Assembly: GCF_003171515.1 (NCBI RefSeq)
Contig: NC_089395.1
Location: 558,001-622,000 of the forward strand
Direction: 5' to 3'
DNA length: 64,000 bases
Source of the DNA: Pyrenophora tritici-repentis
Lineage: Eukaryota > Ascomycota > Dothideomycetes > Pleosporales > Pleosporaceae
Below are positions 24,306 to 35,029 of this stretch, in pieces. Both the position numbers and the translations under genes were made by a program. The notes beneath the pieces were generated by a model. The model saw only the letters and a list, made by a program, of their open reading frames with translations. It made no database searches and had not been told where the DNA came from. The first letter of the stretch is position 1. Each line of letters begins with the position of its first letter.

Positions 24306-24495
24306 CTTTGGTGTTGGGTTTGCGGGGATGTTGGTTATATCAAGGTAGAGTTGCGGAGAGACATGATGCAGCGAATGACCTTGGCGGATGGTGCATCGGC
24401 GGCCCAAGCTCCTTCCCGCCATAAGTCCCCACTGCAACTTTACAACTTTACACAGACTCAGTCACCAACACTGCAACTTCTTCACCGCCCTCAAC
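24306..24495. promoter_or_regulatory. 190-bp divergent promoter of VMA10 and PET117
   Basis: Only 190 bases separate the two start codons, so the 5' leaders and promoters of both genes must share this segment. It contains a C/A-rich plus-strand leader (CTTTACACAGACTCAGTCACC). No TATA box is visible. Shared control would make sense for two housekeeping energy genes, one vacuolar and one mitochondrial, but that is inference. Confidence 0.6.
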
Positions 24496-24811
24496 ATGTC
24501 TCGAGCCTCTCAGATTACGTTGGCGACGACATGTTTCTCGGCGATTAGCATTGTCGCATTCGTGCATTGGTCGCAGAGAGCCGACAAAGCAGTTAGTATA
24601 CACAATATGCGGCTGCATGCGTCTTTGCTGATATCTTCAGGCAATGCATATGGGTGTTATCCGCGACTACGAACAACAACGGGTCAAGCGCGAGCGACAG
24701 GCCGACTTTGAGATGCAGCGAGAATTGGAACAGGAATACAGAAAATACCAGACGGTATCGGATGGAGGGGGGCCTACTGCACCACGGTCACAAGGTGACT
24801 CTGGGCGATGA
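24496..24811 (+). CDS. PET117: Cytochrome c oxidase assembly protein Pet117
   Basis: Two exons, 24496-24591 and 24641-24811, flank a 49-bp intron (GTTAGT to CAG) and give 88 residues. The N-terminus MSRASQITLATTCFSAISIV is a single membrane or import segment. It is followed by HWSQRADKAAMHMGVIRDYE and a charged helix QQRVKRERQADFEMQRELEQ, the pattern of Pet117. The protein sits at the mitochondrial inner membrane and helps couple haem a synthesis (with Cox15) to assembly of complex IV. The Gly/Pro-rich tail after YRKYQ is longer than in yeast. The gene is head-to-head with VMA10. Confidence 0.92.
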
Positions 24812-26175
24812 TTCTCAACATCCGCCACTTTACTGCAACTGTAGCCGGTGAGCAAAAGTCATATTGCCGCTCCAGCCTTGCATGCGCAGCCCTTCTAGAA
24901 GGCCTCAGGTTCCCCACGTGCCCTAGCTGCGCCACCCGTTCTCCCAGGCCAAGGGACCGGAGTACATGCAGCCTTGTTGGCCATATTCTTGACCGCCGAC
25001 TAAATGGTAGACACGACATTTGTCTATACAATAGGACTACCAATCGAATCCAGCAGAATTATGGATTGATTATTTGATGGCGGCTGATGGACAGCAAGAT
25101 TCAACCAGTTGGCTCTGATACACAACGGCAAGTCAAAGAGACAAACGACATGTATCAAGTGAAATGAATGCCAACAAGGATAAAGCATCATTCATTCTTC
25201 AGGCGCCCTGTATCGTGGCAAGGCCAACGTCTATCACAATTGCCAAGGTTTGGGCCGCGGTTAGGCGATTACCCATTGTCTATAATCGGCTTCGTTTGTG
25301 CCAACAAAGCACCAAGCACATATTGCCAGCGTCAAAAACACTGCCCCAAATGTGCATATCTTTCTCCTTGGTATCCATGTGATCTGCGCAATGTGTATGC
25401 CCGGGAGCACTACTGCGCTCCTAGTCATGATAGCATTTCCTAGCGATGGCAGTGCATAACTTGCTATTGAACCATATCGAGTTGTGATCGGGTATCCGGC
25501 TAAGTCTGCTTCCCCTGGTTCGTTGGCTGGTTGCCCGATGATGCGTGTGGCCACACACTTGGTTCAGGTATTGTACTATAACGTCTTGGCATGTAGTGAC
25601 CTATGAGGTCATACGGATCTGGATGTCATCGCGCGTCACCAACAACGAAATGGAGAGGAGTGCAGATTGTGCTGGTAATGGAGTGAAATCTCGTGGTTAT
25701 CAGTTTCAGTGTCAGCTTCGCCAAGTGTCTATGCTCCCTTGCGCAGATTGCAAGGCAGTTCTTCGGCGACGGCGCCTTCACAGCCCGGCGGCGAAAGACT
25801 GTCAAAGGATCATCAGCCACCAAACTTATCATTCAGATTGGTTAGGCAAGCCAACACACCGTTAGGCTCTTACCTAGTACCATCTTTGCGTGGTGGCGTT
25901 GGTTCCACCCTTCTTTCCAGTTTACGTCAGGGTCCTTCTTTCATGACGCAGATTGCAAAGGCTTAAAGACCCATGCCTGCCTCTCCACAAAATCGCACTT
26001 TCATCCTCAACCTCACCCTAGCAGACGGCTATACAATCACCGAGCAAACTTTCAAATCTTGCTCCTGTACTTCCCCTTACATTATATTTGAGGATTCATT
26101 TGTATAACTAGACTCAAGTTGCACATTCAGGGTTCCGCGACTCCTTCGCACCATCATCATACTTTATCCTTCAAC
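24812..26175. other. Intergenic region upstream of the glycine-rich membrane protein
   Basis: No supported gene. The final 200 bases before 26176 have the C/T-rich and CATCATCATA-type composition of a fungal promoter and leader. Confidence 0.4.
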
Positions 26176-26988
26176 ATGAAGGTCTCACAGTTTCTCACTT
26201 GCTTCGTCGCCGCGCAGGCAATCACCGCTGCCTCGATCCCCGAAACAAACAATGCGCTGCACGCACTCGAAGAGCGCCGCGTCGTCCCACCCTCAGAACT
26301 CCTCTCACCAGAGCACACACTAGAGCGTCGCAAAGGAGGTGGTGGCCGAGGAGGAGGGAGTAGTAGCGGTGGTAGTGGCGGCGGACGCACAAGCGGCTCA
26401 TCTAGCGGTGGTGGTGGACGCACCAGCTCAGGCTCCGGTGCACCACGATCGTTTGGCGCAGCACAGCCATACAGAGCCGGTAGTCGCACACCTGGAAAGG
26501 GTCTTGTTGCCGGCGCTTTGATTCTCCCAGCAGCCATGCTGTTCATCATGCCCGGTCTATGGCTCGCCAGCGTATACCCATACCACTACAATAACCCCTA
26601 CCGCTTCTACAACCAGTCCGCCACAAACGACGATAACGATAACAATAACAACAACAAGCGCGACCTCTGGACACGCCAAACTCAGGGCCGCAACGAGACT
26701 CTCCCCGTCATGTGTCTATGCCAGGAAAACAGCTCCTGCGGTTGTGACGAGAACGACGGTGACTACTCGTACGTTGACGACCTTGTTGGCAACGGAAGCT
26801 ACCCCGCCCTCGACAAGTCTCTCGTTACCGTGTCTGATGTCAATGGCACAAAGACGCTTGTTTTGAACGGTACCCTGCCTGAGGGAACGACCGCGCCGGG
26901 AAGTAGTGCGGCCGTTGACTTGAAGGTTGGAAAGTACACTGGGTACTATGTCGTTGGTGTCATGGTTCTTGCTGGTGTCTTCATGTAA
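26176..26988 (+). CDS. Secretory glycine/serine-rich membrane or GPI-like protein (DUF7732-like)
   Basis: A 270-residue single-exon protein. The signal peptide is MKVSQFLTCFVAAQAITAAS. A low-complexity Gly/Ser/Arg region follows at about residues 52-95, then a hydrophobic segment (GLVAGALILPAAMLFIMPGL) near 112-135, an Asn/Asp run with the dibasic site NNKRD, and a Cys block MCLCQENSSCGCDEN around 179-193. Several N-glycosylation sequons (NQS, NET, NGS, NGT) lie after it. The C-terminus is a short hydrophobic stretch (GYYVVGVMVLAGVFM), as in GPI-anchored or tail-anchored proteins. The layout and Cys block match fungal proteins I know as DUF7732; function is not established. The ATG at 26176 is chosen because it starts the signal peptide. 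Confidence 0.8.
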   Translation: MKVSQFLTCFVAAQAITAASIPETNNALHALEERRVVPPSELLSPEHTLERRKGGGGRGGGSSSGGSGGGRTSGSSSGGGGRTSSGSGAPRSFGAAQPYRAGSRTPGKGLVAGALILPAAMLFIMPGLWLASVYPYHYNNPYRFYNQSATNDDNDNNNNNKRDLWTRQTQGRNETLPVMCLCQENSSCGCDENDGDYSYVDDLVGNGSYPALDKSLVTVSDVNGTKTLVLNGTLPEGTTAPGSSAAVDLKVGKYTGYYVVGVMVLAGVFM

Positions 26989-29900
26989 ACCCATCCGTCT
27001 TGGACCTGCAGAAGATGGTGTCTCTGGTTTTGATTACCTAGGGGGTTGTATTACTATGATGAAGCTATGAGGTTCTCTTTTTCGGTGTTTTGTTTTGTTT
27101 TTGATTGCGTTTTGGGAGGCATCATTGGTTTTTAGAAAGGCCTTTTTCTCCTGTCGGTTGAGATGGTTTGGACTGGATTAGGCTGGGCTTATGGATATAT
27201 ACCCCCGAAGTTGGCTTTTTTTCTCCCGACCTTTGGGCAAATACGAGTTTTAGACTTAATCATACGTTTCTATCCAATACCCTGTCTGCTGAGTTTGGTG
27301 TGATGGGTAGTGCGAGTGCATGACTGCTTATGCCTTCTTGCTTGGAGGAGTGGGTCGCTGAGTGACATGGGAATGGGTGTATGTACTGATACTTGTGTGA
27401 AGTTTGGTATGAGAAGAAGAGACGAAGTAAGCTTGATCTTTATCTGGGCTATTTTGCGTTCCATATCTCTCTTCTGCTGTGCATGGAAGTGTAAGTGATG
27501 AGAAAAAGGAGCGAACGCGTAGATGGAGAGTTGTCTCTCGTGAATTCATCACTCTCTGAGAGGCTGCTCTGTATAAAGGCCTCCGCGCTGTCATCAAACA
27601 CTTCAATTCTGAAAGAGTTCCTAGTTTTACGGTTTTAAGACCGAGGTTGCAACATAAAGCTTACACGGTAGCCATATCAACTCACGCAACTTGCATCGTC
27701 GTGCCTTTCCTTGCACTTCTCCCTGAACTCAAATTTCAAATTACACTCTCAGCATCTATCCAACACTTTCCGCTTCCGCCTAGCACTTCACAGATACAAA
27801 AGTGTTAATAGCTAGGTGCAGCAGTCTCGCAACTTCACCGCCCCGGCCAACCCTCCACGTCGTCATTCACCCACCCATTCATCCATGCTAGATACTAAAA
27901 TGTCAAGCCTCTACATGCTTGGCCCAGAGACAAGACTACGCAAGCAATAGTCACAGATTACGCAGTATCACAATACAAGAATGATGAACGCCTCGATTCG
28001 TCAAACTAGGTTTAGCGGCTCCGGAGCATCGGATGGTCGACGCTTCGACAGCGGCGGTGCGGAGGTAAAGGCGTGCACGTGAGTTGATTTGTATGTAATT
28101 TACATTCCGATTAGGGAAAGACTGTTTTATAGTCCTTGTAACGTATGTATGGGTGTTAATTACTTGTTGAGGGGGAGGCTGGGGTTGGTGCTGGGTGTAT
28201 TGCGGAATGACTCGGTTACTCCATGTAGTTAATTGTCTATAATGGAAAGACCTTGTCCTTATCTTGTTACCTCCAGTTTCTTCTCCTACTCTGTCGAGCG
28301 TAGGTGGGTTCCGGTGGGGTGGGGTTTAGACGTAGTCTGGGTACGGGAAGAGAACGACGCGTAAACGGATGTGGCTATGAAATATCATGAGGGAAGTTTT
28401 GTGGGCGTAATTCATGGCGATTTACATATATGATTTTTTGGCTGCTGCGCTGAAGATGGTCATATGTATCGTTGTCAGCTTGGGACTGTGACCGGCTTAC
28501 ATTCGTGCTCTACGAGTTTCCGCTGTTCTGGATGCGAGCCGAAAAGGCCCGGTCAGTCAGGTTTTTTATGCTGGCTTGATGGATTTCCTCAAACTGTACT
28601 TATGACCACGTGTGGTTTCGTATCGTCTTCGGGCGGCCAGTGATGGGTTTTATGCAATTGCGGACTTCGGACCCGCAATCACCGAGAGCATCTCAAACTG
28701 CACATTTTCCACATCCGTTTGCTAGAAATTCCGGTCAATAGTTTGACACCGCTACAACAGATACTCACCGATTGCTGTGTGTTAGGGCGACGCTGCAACC
28801 CCGTGACAATTACTATAACCGCAGAGAAAGCAGATAGAGATCGGTGACTGCGACCAGGCGGTGTATATAGTGATCAGAGCGCGAGCACATGCCACGATCC
28901 CATCGGTATGGACGTCGGAGGTGATCCATGGAGTGATCCTCACCAGCGTCCCATGTCCAGATTCCGGTCAATCGGAATATGGAAATTGCCGCTATGGCAT
29001 CCGAGTCATCCGCCTGAGTTCCAGATCCACGGCAGCGAGTCTCTGGTACGATCGGGCGGTGAGGCTCCGTGGGGTATATTGTATGCAAGTGAGCTGATGC
29101 GTGGGATCGCAGCGCCTTCTGAACGGCGTTGTGACGACCTTGGGTGTAATTCCTCGGGACATGATGGGGCCTTGGAGCACGCTCCAGCCTGACCTGGCTA
29201 GGCACCGATATCAGTGGTGAGGTGTCAGCTTAATAACACACTGTAGCATGGATGGAACGATATGGGAAAGCTCGCACTCTCGACGTTCATCAAGTGACAA
29301 GAGACATGTTCGAAGAGCCGCAAAGCTTTCAGCATGACGTGGGCAAGGAAGCGAGACGCAGCCAAGCAATGCACCGTCGACAACTGCAGTCATTATTGGT
29401 GGGCGAAATTACGTGTGCCGGCCGTAGTGCCGTTCGGCACTGCGCTTGTATGTGCCAATCTTGTAGTGTTGCCTATTGCCCTGAGCCAGCCAGGTTGCAG
29501 TCGTGCCACGCACTGAAGGCCGATTCTAAACTGGTCAAAGTGAGTACGATGTTGCAAAAAGATGAGAACTGGTAACAGCCACTCGCCCCTGACTCATTTC
29601 AAACATTATTCTGGGAAATCTGCCTTGTAACAGTCTCCTATAGTAACTGCAGACAGATGCGGGACTGGGGCCGGGTACGGTGAAAATATGCTCAGGGCGT
29701 TAGACCCTCGTCTTCTGAAACTGGAAAAGGTTCCCGGTGTTTAGTTTGAGGCGGAGTCTTCCGATTTTCCTTGGTAGGCGTAGCCTTGCAGTATCGACAC
29801 TGGGACGAGGGTGGATGCAGGTTGATGTCATTGGCAGATAGCAGATCATTGAGAACCGTGTAGACCGGGAAGTGCTGCGTGAGATGTACAGATCGCCACC

Positions 29901-31529
29901 ACGTGAACCCATCGCACGGGAGGGTGCATAGGGCTGCATAACGGTCAACCGTTGCAGGTAAGCCTCGAAGCGCGCAATCACGCCGATGGCAAGGAGTTTA
30001 GCGCTCACAGCGAACCTGGCGTTCTGATAGCCCAACCAAAAGACGGACAAAGATTACCAACATTCTAGACAATTCTTTACAATGAGATGGAACTTCCCTC
30101 TAGGCATACTACCTAGTAGCATTAGCGGCGTCTTCCACCGCCCACCCATCAATCGGTGAAGGACAGATGGAGCAACTTACCCCATGACCCACGGACAGAG
30201 TTCTGTATGTATAATTGGACGATTAGCCGGAGATGGCTTTCGAAAACCCCATGTTGCGTGTGTCCATCTGCAGATGGCCAGGCAGCACTCAGCTGGTCAG
30301 CCTGAAGCGCTAGGCAGTGGCAAGCGCCCATACACTTCTGGAATCCGCTGGTAAGGCTGATCAGCTGGTATGAAGGTGCAGAGTAATCTTGCCGTTCTAG
30401 CTGTGGTAGATGACTGGAAATGGAAGTTGGTGTTGAGGTTTTGGTGGTCCTCTTCGGAACACGGAGTCGCGGTCGGGATTCACGGTCGGGATTCACGGTC
30501 GGTACGTACGTAGCCACCAAGCGCGAACCGCCACCACCCGGCGCGGGATTTCTCGAGAGCCGCACGTACCGCCAACTACCAGCCTCAACGACCAAGTTGC
30601 TATTCATCGCCAAAATGATTCTCGCAACCTCGTAACATGAAATCGCCGACGGGCGCGATAGCCGCTCCGAATGGGGCACTAGACCCCGGTGGAAGCGCAG
30701 TGGAGCTAGAGCTCCGGGCCTGACTAATATACGTCAGAAAAGTCACTGCCCCTCCGTCGCTCCGCTCCCGCCCACTACCCAGGCGCTATATCCAGAATTG
30801 TGGCTGAATTCGAGCTGTCAGATGCGATTCGAGTCACGCAGAGATCGTGTCACTCGGCTCTAGGACGTATGAACCGATATAAACATGGGCTCTTGTAATG
30901 TATATGGTACGCTTGCGTGGCCCGCGCACTACAGGGGTTTTGCCGCCCCCGTTCGCTCACTATGCGCAAAATACATCGTATGTTTTCCTGCTCCCGCTTC
31001 CACGCCCTGTCCTTTTTCCTACTAAATTCTCCGCGACCCTGCGGATGTTGCATGGGCTAAGCCACATGCCAATCAGCTTCTGAGACGCATCATCTGCAAC
31101 AAGCTGAAAGAGCATCTAAGAAGCGAAGTACCCACCCCTGCCACACCCGAAGACCTTGCCTCTTTCTATACAGTTTGGAAACTAACGGCTGTAATGGCTG
31201 TTTTTGACAGTCCCATCTTAGTAGCTTCCGGCTGACTGTGCACATCATCCCTACACACGTCTCCAGTTGCCTGATGGACCTGCAGATGGACAAGATGCCT
31301 ACCATGGGTGACCCACTCTGGCCTATGCTTTTCTATTCTATCCTCATCCCTTCCGTATATATGCCGTCCCTTGCCACGTCGAGTACATTCATTACCCCAA
31401 GTCTCCATTCCCCTAAACACCAGTTCTTCAGTTGTTCCATATCGTCGGTCTCAATCTTCATACGCACCCACGTTTACACATTCCACTGAACATCAGTGAC
31501 TTACTTCCCAAACATCTTAAACCGCCAAC
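26989..31529. other. 4.5-kb gene-poor stretch
   Basis: I see no supported coding gene. The longest minus-strand frame (28813-29205) opens with GTG and shows no motif. Around 27000-27300 the T- and G-rich sequence looks like the 3' untranslated region of the preceding gene. A 13-bp tandem repeat lies at 30470-30502. The segment just before 31530 has a C/T-rich fungal promoter look and a TATATA near 31360. Non-coding RNA cannot be ruled out. Confidence 0.45.
30470..30502. repeat. Short 13-bp tandem repeat
   Basis: The unit CGGTCGGGATTCA occurs twice in a row (30470-30482 and 30483-30495), followed by a third partial copy. No associated gene is seen. Confidence 0.8.
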
Positions 31530-31766
31530 ATGTGCTACCAAGTCATCGAACGCTACTCGGTCTGCCGATGTCTCTACCACAAACATTCAATCGACCCATG
31601 TGCCTCCCACGGACAACGCGGACATACCATCCAAGAAAAGACGGTTCTTGTAGGATATACATGCAGCAAACATAGCAACGGCCGACCTGAGATCGCCCAT
31701 CAAACCAGCGTCCACCCTGATTCGGGCTACGGAAGCGGCACATATCCTCCCTCGTTCCTAGGATGA
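31530..31766 (+). CDS. Small conserved cysteine-rich protein, function unknown
   Basis: A 78-residue single-exon protein beginning MCYQVIERYSVCRCLYYHKH-like (the actual residues are CRCLYHKHSIDPCASHGQRG) and continuing HTIQEKTVLVGYTCSKH. Cysteines near residues 2, 12, 14, 23 and 45 with histidines (KH, HG, KH) could bind a metal. I recall very similar short proteins across filamentous ascomycetes, which makes this a credible gene despite its size. There is no signal peptide, so it is probably intracellular. It ends SGYGSGTYPPSFLG. A long CT-rich leader precedes the ATG. Confidence 0.75.
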   Translation: MCYQVIERYSVCRCLYHKHSIDPCASHGQRGHTIQEKTVLVGYTCSKHSNGRPEIAHQTSVHPDSGYGSGTYPPSFLG

Positions 31767-34700
31767 AGAGACAAGTTTCCGACCTCATCACGATTCACGA
31801 CCATATCTATCGTTTCACTTCAACATTTCCGATTGACCGTTTGTCTCTTGTCCAACCATCTTCTCGTTCGAGCCTGCGACTGTTGTTTCTTTTGGAACAT
31901 TCATTTCTACACCTTCGTCACGTTTAACAATACACGCATTAACAAGGAGTTTATCTGGGGCTGGAGTCTTCATCATGGGATACATATTAGAAAGAGCAGG
32001 ACGTTGTACGATTACGAGGGCATGGGTATAATGTTATACTGGATCTCGGCGGCATTGAGTGGAGTAGGAGGAATGAGTTTCAACTTCTCTTCTAATCCGT
32101 TATTTTTACTCGTGTAGTAGCGCCGTGTTTCGCTGTCAATCCCACTATTTTTTACAAGCACCTTCAAGTCTGCCTTGCGTAAAGAAAAGACAGCAGCCAC
32201 AAAGCCCACACTTCTAGGGCGGAAGAGGCGAGTTCGTACTGTCCTAGTCTCGATACCGTACACGAGTCGACGTGTCGCCATGCTATACTTCAATCGTAAT
32301 CTAAACTTTGACGGACCGAAGCGTTGGAGAAGAGTGAATCCAGTGCATACGACGTTCGCCGCGACGTCATCTCGCTAAGCTGCCCCACATTTACTCTGCA
32401 CGTGCACGTGCTACCTTACCGCCTCTTCCCTGACCCAAGCCTCTTGGTATACACTCAACACCCATCCACTCGGACGGTGTGAGAACCGCCACCCGGTCAA
32501 GTAGGCCTACACACAACTCAACGTATTCTGCGAGGTCACTGCCAATTCCTATGACACACACATAAGACGATAACTCCACTCTGGAGATGCAAGTGTCTTT
32601 GTGATGTTTGACTCATTTATACGGGCGTTTCCGACCGTGCCGGTGAACTACCAGCTTCGGCAGCCTCTTGTCTCGGCGAATCGGCTTATCGCGCCACAGC
32701 TATCCATCGGAATGCAGATGACGCCTTGGACGCGAGTCGCATTGACATGGCTCTACGAGGCCCGTTGCTTCCGCTGCCAGCATCTCGACACGGAGTCCCC
32801 GGGCGCAGGGCGAGAATCGTCACGTTCCGCGTCCTCGAGGACACTACAGCTACCTCGCTCGGCCATGGTAGCTCCCGCAGCTGCGTATGCGTTGGGCTAT
32901 GGGCTTGCGCGGCTCTCTAGCCACGGTTTCCTCCCCCAATGCCAGGATACCTGTACTTGTTTTTCTTCGTCCTTTTGTTAGCTCCCCTCTTGTTTTGTCT
33001 CGGCGACCTCGTATTGATGCGCAGTCTGGGACCATGTACATGGTGTGATGTTGCGGTGTTTTTTCCCTTGTATTGCTGGTGATTATAAATTCTTGGTTTC
33101 TTGCGTGGTCCCGCTGAGCTATATGCCGGTTTTCTTGTTTCGGCATTGCTTTCGCAATCTACAGTACGCACGCTCAAGTATCTGTCCGGCTTCCGCATTC
33201 TTGGCAGCTTGTCTTTTGCTTCATTTAACTTTGGTGCCGACTGTAGATCCCAGCACACCTCTCCACCCCCAAGCTATTCTTGGCAGTTGTTGTAGGGTGT
33301 TTTGGTTACGTGGCTTGGTCATGTTTTCTATTTCCCACAGACTTGACAACTCGGCATAGTTTTGCTACATTGAGTCGGTGGAGATGCATCACCCCCGGTC
33401 AAACAGCCGACAACTTCAGCTTTCCCCAAGCGGCCCCTACCGAGATGCGAATTCAGCCTCGCGGGCGCGACAACGTTGTATCAACGTTTTGTGGGTACAA
33501 CGGCAACACGGATCATGGGTCTCTCGCCAGCTCGCCGGTGTTATATTGGCCCCTGCATTAGTTCGATCGACTAGCATGACCTTCAAATCCAATGGGATAT
33601 GCCATAAAGGGAATATTCGATACAACTTCTCTCATTGGATATTGGACAACTGGGTGGCCGCCTAGCTTACATGATCTCGTCGAATTGTGTCGTCGTGGAA
33701 CTTCCACTGGTTGGAGGTTGGAGGCTCGTGGACGCCTTGCGACCATGTATACACGAGTAAATCCTAGATAGGTTATCGGAAGTTTATTCTTGTGTTGTAG
33801 TACTTAGCACGTGACACCGCTGCTGACTCAACCGGTTGTTTTGGGAACATGTCTACACGGTTACCTGACGACCAGGCCATGATTACTCATATTACGCATA
33901 TCCCTTGTCACGACTGATGACGTAGAAGAGCATTGAATTTTAGACGACAATATAGCCACAAGATACACCATCAAGAAAGCTTTAGCAAGGGTAGCAATCC
34001 GATTCGTCAAATCTAAACTCCAATCACCTTGCGCCCAACTCCTATACACGAGAACACTTGGCAGACTACAGATCCCGCCTTACATCAGCCCATCTAATAC
34101 AGAAATAAAGCCCTACTCATCCTAACACCCATATCTTCCACCAAACATTCTTCATTATCCTCTTCCGGACTAATACCCAGCGCTTAACGGGTAATTCCAT
34201 TGTGGCGAATGAGACAAGCCCCTACACCCATTATAGATGCTCTCACTCTTTCTCGCGGTCACGATCGCGGTCTCAGTGGTACTACGATCAGATGTGGCGC
34301 AGTGTTTGACGGCTGAAAACATGGGGGGCGGAGTTTTACGCCACTGAGCTGGGATGGGTGGGGGGCCTTGCAGCGAGGGAGGTTCATGTGTTTTTTGGTG
34401 TGTGTGGTAGATAGTGCGAGGTTTGCTGCTTGCCAAGGTTGGAGCAGGGATGTAACGGTTTGGGACTTGCCAAGACCGACTTGGGTGAGAGTTGGGTACG
34501 GCTATCGCTACCACACTTTCTCATCACACACACCTATATAGCTGCAGTTCCTCCATAGCTACACAATGCAACGCAGTCCTCCTCCTCTCCTCACACCGTC
34601 ACAAGGGATGGTGAGGGCGGAATGGGCGTTGTGTGGTGGGATTGTAGGGTAGGATTGTTACGGGGGGTTTTTGGCTCAAGGGCGTGAGTCAGGAGGGTGC

Positions 34701-35029
34701 CTGGAGGGCTGGAAGGGTGGTCTAGAAGGGACTATGGCGAGTTGTGGATAGAATTTGTTACCCGCGGGGGTTACTGGGTTGGAGAGAAGCTCGCCTTGCT
34801 AGTATGGAGAGATGTGCGTTGCGTGGGAGCCGTCGGGATGGTGGTTTATAGTAGCTTCCTAGCGGATGTCTTTGCGATGAGTTATGAAAGTAGTGTCGCG
34901 CGTGTAGGAAGATAATGGTCATGATTGTTTTACTGGCCAGTGTGTTGTTGCGCAACAGAATACAAGTCTGCTTGAGTAAGTCCAGCTGCCAATCACCGAG
35001 CAGATAAGGACACTTACGTCCTTTAGTCT
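31767..35029. other. Intergenic region with no supported gene
   Basis: Several open frames of 60-125 codons occur (for example 32604-32981 and 33045-33359 on the plus strand), but none has a recognisable domain, a companion exon or a clear promoter. The first few hundred bases are probably the 3' untranslated region of the small gene ending at 31766. The last 100 bases lie beyond the stop of the minus-strand HET pseudogene. Confidence 0.4.

Noticed and set aside
26157..26549. 130-codon Pro/Arg-rich minus-strand frame
   Set aside because: It mirrors the Gly/Ser-rich repeat region of the sense gene at 26176-26988.
28813..29205. 130-codon minus-strand frame
   Set aside because: It opens with GTG, has no motif and overlaps equally long plus-strand frames.
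32604..32981. 125-codon plus-strand frame with ATG
   Set aside because: No domain, partner exon or conservation known to me; sequence looks random after about 70 codons.
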